64,000 nt of DNA, from positions 216,612 through 280,611 of the forward strand of contig JADCHX010000010.1 in NCBI GenBank assembly GCA_020248265.1, written 5' to 3'. Position 1 is the first letter of the stretch, and the number at the start of each line of letters is the position of its first letter. Shown in pieces: positions 62,783 to 64,000 of the stretch. This DNA comes from Rhodocyclaceae bacterium. GTDB lineage: Bacteria; Pseudomonadota; Gammaproteobacteria; Burkholderiales; CAIKXV01. The translations under genes were made by a program, and so were the position numbers. The notes under the pieces are model-generated. The model made no database searches, was not told where the DNA came from, and worked only from the letters and a program-made list of their open reading frames with translations.

Positions 62783-64000
62783 CTAGAGTTCTTCCAGGCG
62801 CAGCCGCGTGACCCGGCCGGCGACCGTCGGCAGCGCCTCGATGCTGGCGATCGCTGCATCCATGTTGCGCTCGACGGTGCGATGCGTGAGCAGGATGATG
62901 TCGGCCTCGCTCTCGCCTGCGGCCGGCTCCTTCTGCACCATCGCGTCGATCGAGATCGTGCGGTCGGCGAGGATGCGCGTGATGTCGGCGAGTACGCCGG
63001 GCTTGTCCTGCACCCGCATGCGCAGGTAGTAGGCGGTCTCGATGTCCGCGATCGGCAGGATCGGCAGGTTCGAGATGCGGTCGGGCTGGAAGGCGAGGTG
63101 GGGCACCCGGTTCTCCGGGTCGACCGTCGCCAGGCGGGTGACGTCGACCAGGTCGGCGATCACGGCCGATGCAGTCGGCTCGGCACCTGCGCCGGCGCCG
63201 TAGTACATCGTCTGGCCCACCGCGTCGCCCTTCACCAGCACGGCGTTCATCACGCCCTCGACGTTGGCGATCAGCCGCCTGGCGGGGATCAGCGTCGGGT
63301 GAACGCGCAGTTCGATGCCCGCGCCGGCGCCCTCGCCTACCCGCCGCGTGATACCGAGGAGCTTGATCCGGTAGCCGAGTTCTTCGGCGTAGCGGATATC
63401 GTCGGCGCTCAGTGCCGTGATGCCTTCGGTGTACGCCCGATCGAACTGCATCGGCACGCCGAAGGCGATCGCCGACATGATGGTCAGCTTGTGCCCGGCA
63501 TCGATGCCCTCGATGTCGAAGGTCGGATCGGCTTCCGCATAGCCGAGCTTCTGCGCCTGCGCGAGCACCGCATCGAACGCGAGCCCCTTGTCGCGCATCT
63601 CGGACAGGATGAAGTTGCTGGTGCCGTTGATGATGCCCGCGATCCACTCGATGCGGTTCGCGGTGAGGCCCTCGCGCAGCGCCTTGATGATCGGGATGCC
63701 ACCGCCGACGGCTGCCTCGAACGCCACCATCACGCCCTTGGCCTGCGCGGCGCCGAAGATCTCGTTGCCGTGCAGCGCGAGCAGCGCCTTGTTGGCGGTG
63801 ACCACGTGCTTGCCGTGGGCGATCGCCTCCAGGATCAGCTCTTTCGCGATGCCGTAGCCACCGATCAGTTCGACGACGATGTCGACGTCCGGATCGCGCA
63901 CCACCGAGAACGCATCATCGACCACCTGTGCCGCTGCTTCGCCGGCCGGCGTGCAGCCGGCCACGAGCGCGCGCGCGCGCGGCAGGTCCTTGTCGGCGAC
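62783..64000 (-). CDS. hom: Homoserine dehydrogenase (partial, N-terminus beyond the window)
   Basis: The gene runs to the window end; about the first 50 residues are outside or at the edge. Visible parts: VELIGGYGIAKELILEAI, HVVTANKALLALHG (catalytic region), VAFEAAVGGGIPII and the ACT domain at the C-terminus (MRVQDKPGVLADITRILAD). It makes homoserine from aspartate semialdehyde, with thrC next. The ACT domain fits allosteric threonine inhibition. I make no claim about the last few bases, which are a GC-repeat. Confidence 0.93.
   Translation of the reverse strand, partial: VADKDLPRARALVAGCTPAGEAAAQVVDDAFSVVRDPDVDIVVELIGGYGIAKELILEAIAHGKHVVTANKALLALHGNEIFGAAQAKGVMVAFEAAVGGGIPIIKALREGLTANRIEWIAGIINGTSNFILSEMRDKGLAFDAVLAQAQKLGYAEADPTFDIEGIDAGHKLTIMSAIAFGVPMQFDRAYTEGITALSADDIRYAEELGYRIKLLGITRRVGEGAGAGIELRVHPTLIPARRLIANVEGVMNAVLVKGDAVGQTMYYGAGAGAEPTASAVIADLVDVTRLATVDPENRVPHLAFQPDRISNLPILPIADIETAYYLRMRVQDKPGVLADITRILADRTISIDAMVQKEPAAGESEADIILLTHRTVERNMDAAIASIEALPTVAGRVTRLRLEEL

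Noticed and set aside
61326..63647. 773-codon open frame overlapping thrC and hom on the same strand
   Set aside because: Frame-shifted reading of two conserved enzymes; no motif, very Arg-rich.
63965..64000. Possible frameshift in the first codons of hom visible at the window end
   Set aside because: The region is a GC dinucleotide repeat at the very edge; I cannot count it reliably enough to claim a frame change.
1..64000. CRISPR arrays, tRNA/rRNA genes, riboswitches, insertion sequences and prophage genes
   Set aside because: Looked for across the window and none could be supported: no regularly spaced repeats, no transposase or integrase motifs, no tRNA-like arms recognised.

Overview
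This window is GC-rich bacterial DNA with the gene content of a motile, facultatively respiring betaproteobacterium, most likely Burkholderiales. Reasons: three orphan Bug-type solute receptors, class III CoA-transferase and CoA-ligase genes, a cbb3 oxidase cluster with an FNR-type regulator, both N-degron transferases (Aat and Bpt), and DUF1841 beside nth. Genes are tightly packed, many start codons overlap the preceding stop as ATGA, and GTG/TTG starts are common. I see no rRNA, tRNA, CRISPR array, insertion sequence or phage gene.

Layout. 1-12575 (minus strand): flagellar hook-basal body and export genes flrB/fleS, flrC/fleR, fliEFGHIJK, then fliLMNO and the start of fliP. A consensus sigma-54 promoter sits directly before fliE, matching the sigma-54 activator pair encoded just upstream. 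12655-16632: an Acg-type nitroreductase, an FNR-family oxygen sensor, a small unknown gene and hemN. 16751-23568 (minus): cbb3 oxidase and assembly genes ccoS, ccoN, ccoO, ccoQ, ccoP, ccoG, fixH, a small membrane protein and a SafE-like transporter. 23691-41027: a block of peripheral catabolism. It holds an ADP-forming acyl-CoA synthetase; a six-gene minus-strand operon (ThDP enzyme, Bug, GMC oxidoreductase, Bug, M20 hydrolase, TIGR02450); a broken DUF1028 gene; a third Bug; an AMP-forming CoA ligase; a second M20 hydrolase; an amidohydrolase; an unknown protein; and a persulfide-dioxygenase-like metallo-beta-lactamase. 41155-44373: ccoI (FixI copper ATPase), lying directly behind ompW. 44503-54822 (plus): aat, bpt, a short RnfB-like ferredoxin, a triple-RidA protein, a DUF748 protein, an RluF-like pseudouridine synthase, a CoA transferase, nth and DUF1841. 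54877-61333: two small cytochromes c, two tandem SulP transporters, a PduO-type adenosyltransferase and a nitroreductase. 61367-64000: thrC and hom (hom runs off the end).

How the parts fit. FNR-type sites (TTGAT-N4-ATCAA) precede ccoN and ompW-ccoI perfectly and hemN with one mismatch, so low-oxygen control by the regulator encoded here probably links heme synthesis, the high-affinity oxidase and its copper pump. The catabolic block separates ccoI from the rest of the cco genes by about 18 kb. Two divergent intergenic regions inside that block share the 11-base sequence CTGTGATCACA, which could be the operator of a common, unidentified regulator. The most unusual individual proteins are the SulP pair (one with a C-terminal cysteine cluster, one with a coiled-coil insertion in its membrane domain), the triple RidA protein lacking the catalytic arginine, and two M20 proteins with altered metal-ligand positions.
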